Shown here: in pieces, positions 15,916 through 23,435 of the stretch
How positions within the stretch are numbered: the first letter of the stretch is position 1
Layout: the number at the start of each line of letters is the position of its first letter
DNA from: Sphingomonadales bacterium
Lineage (GTDB): Bacteria; Pseudomonadota; Alphaproteobacteria; Sphingomonadales; Sphingomonadaceae
Length of the DNA stretch: 64,000 nucleotides
Reading direction: 5' to 3'
Assembly (NCBI GenBank): GCA_016714795.1
Contig: JADKCA010000002.1
Coordinates: 310,001 to 374,000, forward strand
Notes under the pieces: model-generated
The model's database searches: none
The model's input: the letters and a program-made list of their open reading frames with translations, nothing else
Told to the model about the DNA's origin: nothing
Program-made: the position numbers and the translations under genes

Positions 15916-17342
15916 TGTCCTTCATGTCCTCCTTCGTGCTGACGCTGCCGGAAGTCATCCTTTCGGCAGGCGCGATTGCGCTGATGATGGTCGCCGCCTT
16001 TGCCGGAGACAAAGCGGAAGGACTGTGCCGCTGGGTCGCCATTGCGCTGCTCGCCGCCGCCGGGATGGCGTCCTTCCATCACGCCGGTGAAGCGTTTGAC
16101 GGCCTGTATCGCGCCGATGATTTCAGTCTTTATGCCAAGCTGCTCATCTATGTGGCGGCGGCGGTATCGCTGATGCTGTCTCCGCGCTTTTTCAGCCATG
16201 AAGACCGGCCCCGCGCCGAATATCCGGTGCTGATCCTGCTGGCGACCGTTGGCATGGGGATGATGGTCTCTGCGGTTGATCTGCTCACGCTCTATGTTGG
16301 CATCGAGCTCAACAGTCTGTCGGCCTATGTGCTGGCCAGCTTTATCCGCAAGGATGAACGCGCCGCGGAAGCAGGCCTGAAATATTTCGTGCTGGGGGCG
16401 CTCGCCTCCGGCATCCTGCTCTACGGCATGTCCTTGCTTTACGGCTTTTCCGGCACCACCCATTATGCAGGCCTTGCCAAGGCTATGGCCGATGGCGTGA
16501 ACACGGGCGAGTTGTTCGGGCTGGTGTTCGTGATGGCGGGCCTGGCCTTCAAGATTTCCGCCGTGCCGTTCCACATGTGGACGCCCGACGTCTATGAAGG
16601 CGCACCAACCCCGGTGACGACCTTCTTCGCCTCCGCCCCCAAGGTGGCAGGCATGGCGATGCTGGCGCGGATGACCACCGTGGCGCTTGGCCCGGCTGCG
16701 GCGCAGTGGCAGCAGATCCTGATCTTCATGGCGCTGGCCTCTGTCATTCTGGGTGCCGTGGGCGCGATGGGGCAGACGAACATCAAGCGGCTGCTCGCCT
16801 ATTCGTCCATCAACAATGTCGGCTTCGCGCTGGTTGGCTTGGCATCTGGCACGCCCGATGGTGTCTCTGCCACGATGACGTACATGGCGGTTTATGTCGT
16901 GATGACGCTGGGCAGCTTTGCCTGCGTGCTCCACATGCGCGACGCGGACGGCCATTATGTTGAAGATATTGCCAGCTTGTCCGGCCTGTCACGCAACAAC
17001 AAGGCGCTGGCAGCGGGCTTCGCGATCCTGATGTTCAGCTTGGCCGGTATTCCGCCGCTGCTGGGCTTCTGGCCGAAGCTGCTGGTGTTCTTTGCCGCCA
17101 CCAAGGCGGGCCTGTTCCCGCTGGCCGTTATCGCCGCGCTGGGTTCGGTCGTGGGGGCCTATTATTACCTCAAGATCATCAAGACGATGTATTTTGATGA
17201 GCCCGCCCCTGCCTATGCACCTGCCCAATCCTATGTGGAAGCGGGCGTCGTGGCGGTCAGTGCGGTTCTGCTCGTCGGCGGCTATCTGCTGATCCCGGTT
17301 TTGAGTGCGGCCAGTGCGGCGGCTGCAGGTGCGCTGTTCTGA
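15915..17342 (+). CDS. nuoN: NADH-quinone oxidoreductase subunit N
   Basis: ND2-like antiporter subunit of 475 residues. It has LLTLYVGIELNSLSAYVLASF with the conserved glutamate, PFHMWTPDVYEGAPTPVTTFFASAPKVAG, and YSSINNVGFALVGLASG. It completes the set of fourteen nuo genes. Its TGA (17340-17342) overlaps the CTG proposed as the birA start, so the transcript probably continues into birA, coaX and rnj. Confidence 0.96.
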   Translation: MSFMSSFVLTLPEVILSAGAIALMMVAAFAGDKAEGLCRWVAIALLAAAGMASFHHAGEAFDGLYRADDFSLYAKLLIYVAAAVSLMLSPRFFSHEDRPRAEYPVLILLATVGMGMMVSAVDLLTLYVGIELNSLSAYVLASFIRKDERAAEAGLKYFVLGALASGILLYGMSLLYGFSGTTHYAGLAKAMADGVNTGELFGLVFVMAGLAFKISAVPFHMWTPDVYEGAPTPVTTFFASAPKVAGMAMLARMTTVALGPAAAQWQQILIFMALASVILGAVGAMGQTNIKRLLAYSSINNVGFALVGLASGTPDGVSATMTYMAVYVVMTLGSFACVLHMRDADGHYVEDIASLSGLSRNNKALAAGFAILMFSLAGIPPLLGFWPKLLVFFAATKAGLFPLAVIAALGSVVGAYYYLKIIKTMYFDEPAPAYAPAQSYVEAGVVAVSAVLLVGGYLLIPVLSAASAAAAGALF

Positions 17343-18052
17343 ACGGGCAGATCCGCACGGTCCCCCAAACCGGATCGACAAACGCGGACTTGCTCGATGC
17401 AGCGCGCGCCGGGGCTCCCGATGGCGTGTGGCTGCGCGCGGATCGGCAATCGGGCGGAAAGGGGCGCATGGGCCGGGCGTGGGAATCCCCCGCAGGCAAT
17501 TTCTATGGCAGCCATCTTGTCCGATTGAGACCGGCTGATCCTCCGGCTCCTTCGCTCGCCTTCGTGGCGGCGGTCGCACTGTGCGAAGTGCTGATGGCGC
17601 AGGCCCCTTTGGTGCCGTTCATGATCAAATGGCCCAATGACATTCTGATTGGCCCGGCCAAGATGTGCGGCATCCTGCTGGAGCGGACGGAGGATGCCGT
17701 GGTGATCGGCATTGGCGTCAATCTGGCGCATCATCCCGAAGCCATGCCGCGTGCCGTGACGTGCCTTGCCGCGCAGGGTGTAACGCCTTTGTCTCCGGCC
17801 GCATTTCTGGGCGATCTTGCGCCGCATTTCGCGCACTGGCTGGGCGTGTGGCGGACAGATGGCATGGCGGCCGTCATCCGCCGCTGGGAGGCGCTGGCGC
17901 ATCCGCGTGCAACACCGCTCAGCGTCTCGTTGCCCGATGGCACACAACTGGATGGGGCCTTTGACGGGCTTTCTGCGGATGGTGCGCTCTGCTTGCGCTT
18001 GGCGGATGGCCGTATCCGTGCCATTCACGCGGGCGATGTGTTTCTGGTTTGA
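17339..18052 (+). CDS. birA: Biotin--[acetyl-CoA-carboxylase] ligase (short form, probable CTG start)
   Basis: Attaches biotin to the carrier protein of biotin-dependent carboxylases. It shows WLRADRQSGGKGRMGRAW (the biotinyl-AMP loop), NFYGSHLVRL, IKWPNDILIGPAKMCGILLE and VVIGIGVNL. There is no N-terminal DNA-binding domain, so this is the enzyme-only class. The frame has no ATG or GTG before the active-site loop. The first TTG (17390) would cut off IRTVPQTGSTNADLL, a conserved part of the fold. CTG 17339 forms CTGA with the nuoN stop, has AGGTG seven bases upstream, and gives 237 residues. The product is certain and the start is inferred. Confidence 0.88.
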   Translation: MNGQIRTVPQTGSTNADLLDAARAGAPDGVWLRADRQSGGKGRMGRAWESPAGNFYGSHLVRLRPADPPAPSLAFVAAVALCEVLMAQAPLVPFMIKWPNDILIGPAKMCGILLERTEDAVVIGIGVNLAHHPEAMPRAVTCLAAQGVTPLSPAAFLGDLAPHFAHWLGVWRTDGMAAVIRRWEALAHPRATPLSVSLPDGTQLDGAFDGLSADGALCLRLADGRIRAIHAGDVFLV

Positions 18053-18061
18053 GGGATTGTG

Positions 18062-18835
18062 ATGCTGCTTGCCATTGATGTCGGCAACACCAATGTGAAG
18101 TTCGCGCTGGTGAAGGATGGAGACATCCGCACCCGCTGGCGCATCCACACCGATGCGCGCCGCACGGCGGATCAATATGCCGTGTGGCTGTTCCAGCTGA
18201 TCGAGCTGGAAGGCTATACCCGTACCGATGTGAACGCGGTGATCATCTCCACGGTCGTGCCGCGTGCGCTCCACAATCTGGAGATGCTGGCCACCAAATA
18301 TTTCGGGGTGGAACCGGTGATTGCGGGCAAGGGTCGCGCGACTTGGCCGATGCACCTTGATGTCGCCAACCCGGCCTCGCTGGGGGCGGACCGGGCAGTC
18401 AACTCGATCGCCGCGCACGCGCTCCATTCCGGCGACAAGATCATGATCAGCTTCGGCACCGCCACCACGGTCGATCATGTCGATTTCACCGGGGCCTATA
18501 AGGGCGGGCTGATTGCTCCGGGGCTCAATCTCTCGCTGGAGGCTCTGGTCTCTGCCGCGGCCAAGCTGCCGCGCATCGCCATCGAGGCGCTGTCAGATCC
18601 ATCCGTCATCGGGCGCGATACCGAAAGCCAGATGCAGATCGGCATCTATTGGGGCTATGTTTCGATGATGGAAGGGCTGATCGGGCGGATGAAGGCCGAG
18701 ATTGCCCGCCCGGCCAAGGTGATCGCCACCGGCGGTCTGGCTGCGGTTTTCCAGCAGAATGCCCATCTGTTTGATGCGATTGAGCCCGATCTGACGCTGA
18801 AAGGCCTTGCGTTGCTGCACAAGCATTCGCAATAG
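18062..18835 (+). CDS. coaX: Type III pantothenate kinase
   Basis: Phosphorylates pantothenate in the first step of CoA synthesis. The 257-residue protein has the ASKHA-fold phosphate motif LLAIDVGNTNVKFALV at the N-terminus, SLGADRAVNSIAAHAL near residue 105, and SFGTATTVDHVDFTG for nucleotide and substrate binding. GAGGGA at 18051-18056 favours ATG 18062 over the adjacent GTG 18059. It sits 9 bases after birA and before rnj, a neighbourhood common in alphaproteobacteria. Confidence 0.95.
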   Translation: MLLAIDVGNTNVKFALVKDGDIRTRWRIHTDARRTADQYAVWLFQLIELEGYTRTDVNAVIISTVVPRALHNLEMLATKYFGVEPVIAGKGRATWPMHLDVANPASLGADRAVNSIAAHALHSGDKIMISFGTATTVDHVDFTGAYKGGLIAPGLNLSLEALVSAAAKLPRIAIEALSDPSVIGRDTESQMQIGIYWGYVSMMEGLIGRMKAEIARPAKVIATGGLAAVFQQNAHLFDAIEPDLTLKGLALLHKHSQ

Positions 18836-18893
18836 GACGCAATCTGGCCGCCCTATTCCGCGCGGCCCCTTAAATTCAGGACATCCCTTTTTC

Positions 18894-20534
18894 ATGACCA
18901 CTCCCGGCAACGAATTGCTGTTTCTTGCGCTTGGCGGCTCTGACGAGATCGGCATGAACGCCAATCTCTATGGCTGCCAGGGCAAATGGATCATGGTCGA
19001 TCTGGGGGTGACGTTCGGCAACAGCGATTATCCCGGCATCGATCTGGTCTTCCCCGATCTGGAGTTTATCGAGGATCGCAAGAAGGATCTGCTCGGCATC
19101 ATCCTGACCCATGCGCATGAGGATCATATCGGCGCGGTGCCCTATTTCGCGGCAGAGCTGGGCGTGCCGCTCTACGCCACGCGCTTCACCGCGGAAATGA
19201 TCCGGCGCAAGCTGGAGGAAGAGGGGATCGAGGACAAGGTCGAGCTCAATATCCTGCCGATGGAGGCGGAGTTTGCGCTGGGTGTGTTCAAGTTCAAGTT
19301 CGTGACGCTCGCCCACTCCATCCCGGAAATGAGCGCGGTGCTGATCGACACGCCCTATGGCAAGGTCTTCCACACCGGAGACTGGAAGCTGGATGACGAT
19401 CCCGTGATCGGCACGCCCACTGCGGCGGCGGACCTGGAAAAGATCGGGAAATCTGGCGTGCTCGCCATGGTGTGCGATTCGACCAATGCGTTCAATGCGC
19501 AGGCTTCCGGCTCAGAAGGCAGCGTTCGGGCGGATTTGCTCAAGTCGGTGGTGGCGGCCAAGGGCCGGGTGGTGGTGACAAGCTTCGCCTCCAACGCCGC
19601 CCGCATCCAGACATTGGCGGATGTGGCGAAGGCCGCAGGGCGCAGGCTGTGCCTCGCCGGACGCTCATTGCAGCGGATCGTCGAAGTCGGGCAGGCGTCC
19701 GGCATCCTCAAGAATTTGCCGCCGCTGATCGACATGATGGATGTGGATTCGGTGCCGCGCAACAAGCTGATGATCGTCGCGACCGGCGGGCAGGGAGAAG
19801 CGCGCGCGGCGCTCGCCCGGATCGCGGAAGGCACGCACCCGATCAAGCTGGATGAAGGTGACACGGTGATCTTCTCCTCGCGCCAGATCCCCGGCAATGA
19901 GCTGGCGATTGGCCGGGTGATGAACAATCTGGCGCGGCGCAATGTGCGGACTGTCACCGAAAAGCAGGTCCATATCCACGTCTCAGGCCACCCGGCGCAA
20001 CCGGAACTGGCCGCGATGTACAAGTGGATCAAGCCGCAGATGCTGATCCCAGTGCATGGCGAACGGCGTCACATGGCGGAGCAGGCCCGCTTTGCCATCG
20101 CGCAGGGTGTGCCGCGCACGCTTGTTCAGTCCAATGGAGATGTCGTGCGGATCGCGCCCAACGGGCCGGAGATCATTGATCGTCAGCGCACCGGGCGGCT
20201 GGTGCTGGATGGAGACCGGATCATTCCCGCCGATGGCGGCGCAATGAATGAACGGCGCAAGCTCTCACTCAATGGCGTGATTTCGGCCGCTGTGGCGCTC
20301 GACAAGGCAGGCAAGCTGCTGGATGTCGAATTCCGCATGCAGGGCGTGCCGGTCGATCTGGAAGACCGCGAGGAATGGGTGGACGACGCCGTGGATGCCG
20401 TGCGCGAAGCGCTCACGCGCGGCGGCGAGAAGGAGAAGATCCGAGAGGCTGTCCGCCTGGCTGTCCGCCGCACTGCGACCGAATGGACGGGAAAAAAGCC
20501 CATTGTGGAAGTCATGCTGTTGCAGATTGCATAG
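18894..20534 (+). CDS. rnj: Ribonuclease J
   Basis: Metallo-beta-lactamase/beta-CASP ribonuclease with 5'-3' exo- and endonuclease activity in mRNA decay and RNA maturation. The zinc motif LTHAHEDHIGAVPYF gives His73, His75, Asp77 and His78. Further metal ligands lie in LAHSIPEMSAVLI and FHTGDWKLD, and the beta-CASP region includes VVTSFASNAARIQ and HIHVSGHPAQPELA. ATG 18894 (MTTPGNELLFLALGG) gives 546 residues, and the longer upstream extension from 18807 matches nothing. The gene is co-directional with coaX and the DUF1467 gene. Confidence 0.95.
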   Translation: MTTPGNELLFLALGGSDEIGMNANLYGCQGKWIMVDLGVTFGNSDYPGIDLVFPDLEFIEDRKKDLLGIILTHAHEDHIGAVPYFAAELGVPLYATRFTAEMIRRKLEEEGIEDKVELNILPMEAEFALGVFKFKFVTLAHSIPEMSAVLIDTPYGKVFHTGDWKLDDDPVIGTPTAAADLEKIGKSGVLAMVCDSTNAFNAQASGSEGSVRADLLKSVVAAKGRVVVTSFASNAARIQTLADVAKAAGRRLCLAGRSLQRIVEVGQASGILKNLPPLIDMMDVDSVPRNKLMIVATGGQGEARAALARIAEGTHPIKLDEGDTVIFSSRQIPGNELAIGRVMNNLARRNVRTVTEKQVHIHVSGHPAQPELAAMYKWIKPQMLIPVHGERRHMAEQARFAIAQGVPRTLVQSNGDVVRIAPNGPEIIDRQRTGRLVLDGDRIIPADGGAMNERRKLSLNGVISAAVALDKAGKLLDVEFRMQGVPVDLEDREEWVDDAVDAVREALTRGGEKEKIREAVRLAVRRTATEWTGKKPIVEVMLLQIA

Positions 20535-20543
20535 GGGGAACCC

Positions 20544-20825
20544 ATGAAGCTCACCTCCATCATAGCCATTTTTCTGCTGTTCTGGGTGCTGTCTGCGCTG
20601 CTTTCGCTCCCTTTCGGGGTGCAGACGCCGGATGAAACAGGGGAAGCGCTGGTCCCGGGTCAGGTGGAAAGCGCGCCGTCCAACTTCAATCCCAAGCGCG
20701 TCCTGCTGCGGGCGACTATGCTCGCCGTCATCCTGTTCGGACTCTATTACGCCAATTATGTGAATGGCTGGATCGGCGTGGATGCGATCGATTTCGTGCC
20801 ATGGGATCGGGCCGACAAGGCCTGA
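20544..20825 (+). CDS. DUF1467 family small membrane protein
   Basis: A 93-residue protein with two membrane segments (IIAIFLLFWVLSALLSLPFG and LRATMLAVILFGLYYANY), matching DUF1467, a family of unknown function widespread in alphaproteobacteria. The central FGVQTPDETGEALVPGQ loop is typical. It starts 9 bases after rnj, so it is likely in the same operon. It converges on secG with 20 bases between stops and no clear terminator. Confidence 0.88.
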   Translation: MKLTSIIAIFLLFWVLSALLSLPFGVQTPDETGEALVPGQVESAPSNFNPKRVLLRATMLAVILFGLYYANYVNGWIGVDAIDFVPWDRADKA

Positions 20826-20845
20826 GCCAAATACTCCGCGCAGGA

Positions 20846-21373
20846 TTATTCCGACTTGGCGGGCGCAGGCTCTGCCGGGGTCGCCGCCGGTGCCGCCGCT
20901 TTGGACACTTCCACCTTCTTGACCGGAGCCTGTTCAACCTTGGGTGCGGTCTTGACAGCAACCGGCTTGGGCGCGGGCTTGTCAGCGACGACCTTGGGCG
21001 CTTCTGCCTGAGGCTTGGTGGCCGGTGCGCCCGCCGCTGGCGTTGCCGCAGGATCAGCCATGGGAATGGAAGAGACCGGCTGGGCGGGCACTGGGGCCGG
21101 TGCGCTTGCCGGGGTGGCGAGCGACGTATCCAGATCCTTGGGCGCGCGGTTGAATGTCGCCATCGCAGCCATGCCGATGGACAGGAGGATGAACAGCGAG
21201 GCGAGGATCGCCGTGGTCCGGGTCAGCAGGTCGGCCGCTCCGCGTGCGGAGACGAGCCCGGCCGGATTGCCACCCCCTGCGAGGCCGCCGCCTTCAGACC
21301 GCTGCATCAGGATGACGCCCACCAAGGCTGTGGCGATGACGGCGTGAACGACGAGCAGAAATTTGAAAAGCAT
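20846..21373 (-). CDS. secG: Preprotein translocase subunit SecG with long Ala/Pro/Lys tail
   Basis: Inner-membrane subunit of the SecYEG channel. The first ~75 residues are classical SecG: MLFKFLLVVHAVIATALVGV, VILMQRSEGGGLAGGG, then a second membrane segment ending near ATFNRAP. About 95 further residues form a low-complexity tail rich in Ala, Pro, Lys and Val (KPAPKPVAVKTAPKVEQAP). Extended SecG tails are common in sphingomonads. Most bacterial SecG proteins are 75-110 residues, so the tail doubles the length. The tRNA-Gln gene lies just upstream on the same strand. Confidence 0.93.
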   Translation of the reverse strand: MLFKFLLVVHAVIATALVGVILMQRSEGGGLAGGGNPAGLVSARGAADLLTRTTAILASLFILLSIGMAAMATFNRAPKDLDTSLATPASAPAPVPAQPVSSIPMADPAATPAAGAPATKPQAEAPKVVADKPAPKPVAVKTAPKVEQAPVKKVEVSKAAAPAATPAEPAPAKSE

Positions 21374-21461
21374 GGCAGACCCGGATGCTGGAAAGGTTGG
21401 CCCGCGCCTTAGCGGGAAAGCGCGCCCTGATCAAATGCTGCGGGCCGCAGAAAAAGCTGGC

Positions 21462-21535
21462 TGGATGCCCCGCGAGGATTCGAACCTCGATTGACGGAGT
21501 CAGAGTCCGTAGTCTTACCGTTAGACGACGGGGCA
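21462..21535 (-). tRNA. tRNA-Gln (anticodon CUG)
   Basis: The reverse strand folds into a full cloverleaf. The acceptor stem is TGCCCCG/CGGGGCA. The D arm contains AACGGTAA. The anticodon stem ACGGA/TCCGT holds loop CTCTGAC with anticodon CTG. The T arm is CGAGG-TTCGAAT-CCTCG. The discriminator base is U73, and CCA is encoded at the 3' end (21464-21462). The U1-A72 first pair fits glutamine tRNAs. It is 74 nt including CCA. Confidence 0.96.
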
Positions 21536-21709
21536 ACTGCCAGTTGAGGCGGCCAGATAGGGCGGCCCCGGCGCGATGTCAATTCTCCTGCGCAGACGCT
21601 TTGTGACCAATTTTGCGAGAAACTTGCAGAAATCACGATCGCGTCGTAAAAAAGCGGCAAGCACCGGCGGATAGGTTCCGAGCCGGAGAACAGAATGGTT
21701 AGTTGAACA

Positions 21710-22768
21710 ATGGCGAATTTCCCGGCTCATGCGGCTGCCGGGCTGCCCCGGTCGCCGCGCGGGGAGGGGGGCTCCCAATCGCCCGCCAGAGGTGCCGGAC
21801 GCTTTCCGCACCGCCGCTCCTATGCGGCGCTGGATCTGGGCACCAACAATTGCCGTATGCTGATCGCGCGTCCCGAAGGCGATGGCTTCATGATCATCGA
21901 CGCCTTTTCCCGCATCGTCCGTTTGGGTGAGGGGCTGGCCGCCACCGGCACGCTGAGCGATGCCGCGATGGACCGCGCCTTGTCCGCTCTCGCAATCTGC
22001 GCGGCCAAGCTGGCGCGGCGCAATGTTCATCTGTCCCGTTCCGTGGCCACCGAAGCGTGCCGCCGGGCCAATAACGGCGCAGCCTTCATTGATCGCATCA
22101 AGTGTGAAACTGGTCTGGTGATGGATGTGATCTCTGCCGAAGAGGAAGCCCGGCTGGCGGTAATGGGCTGTCATCGCCTGATCGAGCCCGGAGCCGGCCC
22201 GGCTTTGGTGTTCGACATTGGCGGGGGCTCGACGGAGCTGATCCTGATCGAAACGCCTGGCGGGCAGCCGCGCATCCTCGATTGGTTGAGCGTGCCCTGG
22301 GGCGTGGTGTCGCTGTCCGAATCGGTGCGGCATGATGATACGGACCCGGTTGAGCGGGCCGCTGCCTATGACCGGATGATGGCGCAGGTGGCAGAGAGCT
22401 TTGCAGACTTTGCCGCGCGCCTGCCCGCCAAAGCTCGGGATCGGCGGTTGCTGGGCACCAGCGGCACCGTGACCACGCTCGCCAGCGTGCATCTCGGCCT
22501 GCCCTCTTATGATCGCAAGATGGTAGATGGCCTGCATGTGCCCAGCGCGTCGTTTCGGGAGATCAGTGCCAATATTGCGGGCATGAGCATGGCAGACCGC
22601 GCAAAATTGCCCTGCATCGGCTCTGAACGCGCTGATCTGGTGGTGGCGGGATGTGCCATATTGGATGCCATCCTCGACATCTGGCCTGCTGATCGTGTGG
22701 GTGTGGCTGATCGGGGCATTCGTGAAGGCATATTGCGCCAGCTGGTGCAGATGGATGGAAAACGCTGA
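21710..22768 (+). CDS. ppx: Ppx/GppA family phosphatase (exopolyphosphatase / pppGpp phosphohydrolase)
   Basis: ASKHA-fold phosphatase that removes terminal phosphate from polyphosphate or pppGpp. The 352-residue protein has YAALDLGTNNCRMLIARP near residue 40, SVATEACRRANNG, VISAEEEARLAVMG, and the second phosphate loop LVFDIGGGSTELILIE. The first ~38 residues are a poorly conserved, Arg/Gly/Pro-rich extension. It is the short catalytic form without the C-terminal HD domain. Which substrate dominates cannot be read from sequence. Its TGA overlaps the rlmE ATG. Confidence 0.92.
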   Translation: MANFPAHAAAGLPRSPRGEGGSQSPARGAGRFPHRRSYAALDLGTNNCRMLIARPEGDGFMIIDAFSRIVRLGEGLAATGTLSDAAMDRALSALAICAAKLARRNVHLSRSVATEACRRANNGAAFIDRIKCETGLVMDVISAEEEARLAVMGCHRLIEPGAGPALVFDIGGGSTELILIETPGGQPRILDWLSVPWGVVSLSESVRHDDTDPVERAAAYDRMMAQVAESFADFAARLPAKARDRRLLGTSGTVTTLASVHLGLPSYDRKMVDGLHVPSASFREISANIAGMSMADRAKLPCIGSERADLVVAGCAILDAILDIWPADRVGVADRGIREGILRQLVQMDGKR

Positions 22769-23433
22769 TGCGCAACGGGGGCGGACATACACGCGTCAAA
22801 ACAGCACGGGGGCGCTCGACCAGTTCGAACCGCTGGCTCTCGCGTCAGCTCAACGATCCCTATGTCAAACGCGCCAAGGCGGAGGGCTGGCGATCCCGCG
22901 CGGCGTTCAAGCTGATCGAACTGGATGACCGCTTCCACTTCCTGAGAGGCGTGGAGCGTGTCGTTGATCTGGGCATTGCGCCGGGCGGTTGGAGCCAGGT
23001 GGTGCGCAAGCGCTGCCCTAAAGCGGCAGTGGTGGGCATTGATCTGTTGCCGGTGGACCCGATTGACGGCGTCATCATCGCACAGAAGGATTTCATGGAT
23101 GATGATGCCCCGCAATGGCTGATGGATGCGCTGGGCGGGCAGGCGGATATCGTCCTGTCGGACATGGCGGCCAACACCGTGGGCCATCAGCAGACCGATC
23201 ACCTGCGCACCATGGCGCTGGTGGAAGCGGGTGCCTGGTTTGCCTGTGACATTTTGCGAAAAGGTGGCAGCTTTGTCGCCAAATCGCTCGCAGGCGGCGG
23301 AGACGGGGATCTGGTGACTTTCCTGAAGCGTCATTTCGCGCAGGTGCGCCACGCCAAGCCGCCCGCCAGCCGCAAAGGCTCGTCCGAATGGTATGTCGTC
23401 GCCACCGGCTTCAAGGGCAAGACAGAGGCCTGA
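22768..23433 (+). CDS. rlmE: 23S rRNA (uridine-2'-O)-methyltransferase RlmE/FtsJ
   Basis: SAM-dependent enzyme that methylates U2552 of 23S rRNA in the A loop. The 221 residues include DPYVKRAKAEGWRSRAAFKL (first catalytic Lys), the SAM motif VVDLGIAPGGWSQVV, LSDMAANTVGHQQTDHLR (catalytic Asp), GGSFVAKSLAGGGDGDL (second Lys) and SSEWYVVATGF (Glu), i.e. the K-D-K-E tetrad. It overlaps ppx by one base (TGATG). Convergent with cobT, stops 3 bases apart. Confidence 0.94.
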   Translation: MRNGGGHTRVKTARGRSTSSNRWLSRQLNDPYVKRAKAEGWRSRAAFKLIELDDRFHFLRGVERVVDLGIAPGGWSQVVRKRCPKAAVVGIDLLPVDPIDGVIIAQKDFMDDDAPQWLMDALGGQADIVLSDMAANTVGHQQTDHLRTMALVEAGAWFACDILRKGGSFVAKSLAGGGDGDLVTFLKRHFAQVRHAKPPASRKGSSEWYVVATGFKGKTEA

Positions 23434-23435
23434 GC

